Assembly (NCBI GenBank): GCA_037176885.1
Contig: JAWWNJ010000008.1
Location: 3,180,284 to 3,244,283, forward strand
Source: Favolaschia claudopus
Lineage: Eukaryota > Basidiomycota > Agaricomycetes > Agaricales > Mycenaceae
Length of the DNA stretch: 64,000 bases
Direction: 5' to 3'
In this document: in pieces, positions 61,882 to 64,000 of the stretch
How positions within the stretch are numbered: position 1 is the stretch's first letter
Layout of the letters: every line of letters begins with the position of its first letter
Notes under the pieces: model-generated
What the model saw: the letters and a program-made list of their open reading frames with translations, nothing else
Told to the model about the DNA's origin: nothing
Databases searched by the model: none
Position numbers and translations under genes: made by a program

Positions 61882-64000
61882 AATTGAGCACCGATTGGCT
61901 TGGGGATAGGCTCGAATTGAAGCGTTTGAGCAGGGCTATAAGATGACATCATCAGCGATCGAGTCGCAGGTCACCCTGACATTCACGACTCGGTCAAACA
62001 CTGCGTTCGAAGCCATACGGAATACACAAGGCAACCCCCAAGCACGGACGTTAAGGTTTGCGACAACACCCCAACAAGGACGTTAAGGTTAGTGGTCCCA
62101 CTCCCCCGACGGAATCCACCAAAATCCAAAATTTTTTCGGCAGCTTCGGAAAGGAAACCGCGGTCCAAGCAATCCAGCAAGGGAATGCACGGGTTAGATG
62201 CCGCAATCCAGCAAGACATTGGCGAACTAGCCACTCACAGCTGCCCCGCTAGAACGTAAAGGAAATCACGGGTGACCGGAATGAACAGAGCGACGTAGTC
62301 AAGTGGACAAGGCAATAGACAGCAACACATCAAGAAGTACAATAGCAGGCAATCAACCCGGTCTGCCTAGTGAGTATCATCCCTTGCAACAACAAGGCGA
62401 TCAACACAGTCCGCACCCTGTCGAACACACTTGGAGTGCTATACACTCGGAGCAGCAACTGCTTGCCTTGCAGTTTTGATTTCTACAAAACGACCCCGCA
62501 CCAAGCCAACTTGCATCACCGCAAATACATCCGTCTGAGCAGCTATAAGGAACGGAGATGGCTCATAGCAGGCACAACTACTGGTCTTCAAGGGCTTTGT
62601 TTGAGTCTCCAACAATCGACCAATAGGTCTCAATGGCGACATAGATCCAAGTCAGTCAATCCAACCGGAATCACCCTATCTTTGGCAGTTATGCACCGAT
62701 TACCATGGTTGTAGGCTTGAATTAAAGCGTTTGACTAGGCCTATAATGGTGGGTCATGGGTGGCTTAGTCTAGCTACGGTAATGGGGAATTCTGCGCAGA
62801 ATTCCTGCCAACAGGGCCCGAAACAGTGGAATTCTGGGCGAAATAGACAGCGTGGGAGGGAATTCTGGGCGAATCATTTCAAACACCCCCCAAATGCCAG
62901 CAGACTGTGGAATTCTGGGCGATTGACACAAGTCCCTGGAATCCACCTGTGTGGAAAAAATTATAAGCACTAGCGACCAACTAAAAGGAACGGAACGAAC
63001 TCAACTCTTATAGCCCAAAGCCAAGCCTTATAATAAATGCAACTCAAAGGAAACCCTCCCAGCCAACTCAAACGCCGAAACGAATTATTATAATGGCACA
63101 CACGAGCCCCTTATAATTAATGCCAATTGAAAAGCATTATTATAGTCAACGCTCTAGCACTATAATGACGGTGCAGAAAAAATATTGCTGGAACCAAATA
63201 TGTCCCAAATGGCTTACAAACCATGGTAGAGTCACTGCGAATGCCCTGACAGGTCTCGTTGACTTGGTATATGGGCTCGAACGGAAACCGTAGGCAAAAA
63301 ACCGAAACTCTGATAGCAGAGTCAATTGTGCACCGATTGCCTTGACTGTAGGCTCGAATTGAAGCGTTTGAATAGGGCTACAAGGGTGGACTATGACCGG
63401 CTGAAGCGAAGTACTTCAAGGTACTCAAGTACTGGGACGCGTTGAATATATACGGTCATTTGCGAGCAGACACAAGGGCACTGGATCAATTGAATACGTC
63501 TCACTGATAGGCCTTCAAAACCGCACATTACAGGTCTCTGGTGTCCTGGCAAGGTTTAGGGATATCGACTTCAACGGGTATAGACACTGCGTAAACCCAA
63601 AACACGCCGATCGAAGCTATACGGAATCCAGGAAGGCAACACCAGAGCAGGGACGTTAAGGTTTGGCAAACAACCCAACAGCACGGACGTTAAGGTTAGC
63701 GACCCCACTCGCCCGACGGAATTCACCAAAATCCAAAATTTTTTTCGGCAGCTTCGGAAAGGAAATCGAAGAGCACGCAATCCAGCAAGGCAGTGTACGG
63801 GTTAACAACGGAATCCAGCAAGACATTGGCGAACTAGCCGCTCATAGCTCCCCGCTAGAACGTAAAGGAAACCAAGGTCATCGGAGTCAGGGAAAAGACG
63901 TATCCAAGCAGCAACCAACCATTATAAGGCCAGAGACTACAGAGCCTCAGTACAACACTTCAAACAGTACAGACATTCAGTGAAGGTCAAGCATTATTAT
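61882..64000 (+). repeat. U25, partial unit cut by the window end
   Basis: First 2.1 kb of a unit, with further single-base indels (for example near 61975, 62245, 62414, 62822, 62943, 63100, 63600 and 63663). It ends inside the alpha tail. Confidence 0.92.

Larger units (their letters stand above)
1..64000 (+). repeat. Higher-order satellite array filling the whole window
   Basis: The same 2736-bp unit recurs head to tail from the first base to the last. Unit starts (AATTGAGCACCGATTGGC) fall at 1, 2737, 5473, 8999, 11735, 14471 and so on, with 2736-bp steps except where units are truncated or carry small indels. Twenty-five whole or partial units are visible, interrupted once by an island of diverged monomers (49495-54543). 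No open reading frame is longer than 180 codons. The recurring frames are copies of the same non-coding repeat, so no stretch of the window holds a supported gene. Neither edge of the array is visible, so it extends beyond the window on both sides. Confidence 0.97.
57379..64000. other. Second tract with scattered one-base indels
   Basis: The same kind of private homopolymer changes starts suddenly inside U23 and continues to the window end, with a denser excess of insertions in U24 and U25. Confidence 0.7.

Noticed and set aside
1..64000. rDNA intergenic spacer array
   Set aside because: No rRNA gene sequence was seen in any unit, so a spacer origin cannot be supported from this window.

Overview
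The whole window is one head-to-tail tandem array of a satellite-like repeat. I found no protein-coding gene, rRNA, tRNA or CRISPR array. The higher-order unit is exactly 2736 bp. It is a dimer of two related but clearly diverged monomers: alpha (1355 bp, e.g. 887-2241) and beta (1381 bp, e.g. 2242-3622). Every copy has the same orientation and neighbouring copies are almost identical. A gene-free, strongly homogenised, higher-order array more than 64 kb long points to a eukaryotic chromosome, such as a centromeric, pericentromeric, subtelomeric or other heterochromatic block. I cannot name the organism, and nothing in the sequence proves which of these compartments it is.

Layout, with units phased at the first base of the window. 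U1-U20 cover 1-48911. U3, U14 and U17 are 792-bp units that share one identical 1944-bp internal deletion. U21 (48912-49494) breaks off and is followed by a 5.05-kb island (49495-54543) of diverged monomers, called d1-d5 here. The homogeneous array then resumes in the middle of a unit (U22, 54544-56393) and runs through U23-U25 to the end of the window. Two stretches, about 15267-29257 and about 57379-64000, carry scattered single-base indels, mostly in homopolymers. They look like poorly polished assembly rather than biology.

Each monomer has the same internal plan. (1) A module starts at TAGCTAY and holds a near-perfect 18-20 bp palindrome followed by 3-5 direct repeats of the palindrome's left half. 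(2) A cluster of TTATAR motifs follows, arranged as pairs exactly 20 bp apart. (3) Next come a conserved block ending in CACCGATT and then GTAGGCTCGAATTGAAGCG. (4) Two GACGTTAAGGTT motifs lie exactly 32 bp apart. (5) A conserved core has a 10-bp A/T tract next to TTCGGCAGCTTCGG. (6) A class-specific tail closes the monomer.

The most unusual signal is in the palindrome modules. When the bases after GGAATT change from one monomer type to another, the palindrome and its downstream direct repeats usually change together, while the spacings (43, 31 and usually 19 bp) stay fixed. The 20-bp and 32-bp motif spacings are also kept in the diverged island. Fixed spacing with changing sequence suggests protein-binding arrays, but that is inference. 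The abnormal junctions of the island fall exactly at the start of this module.
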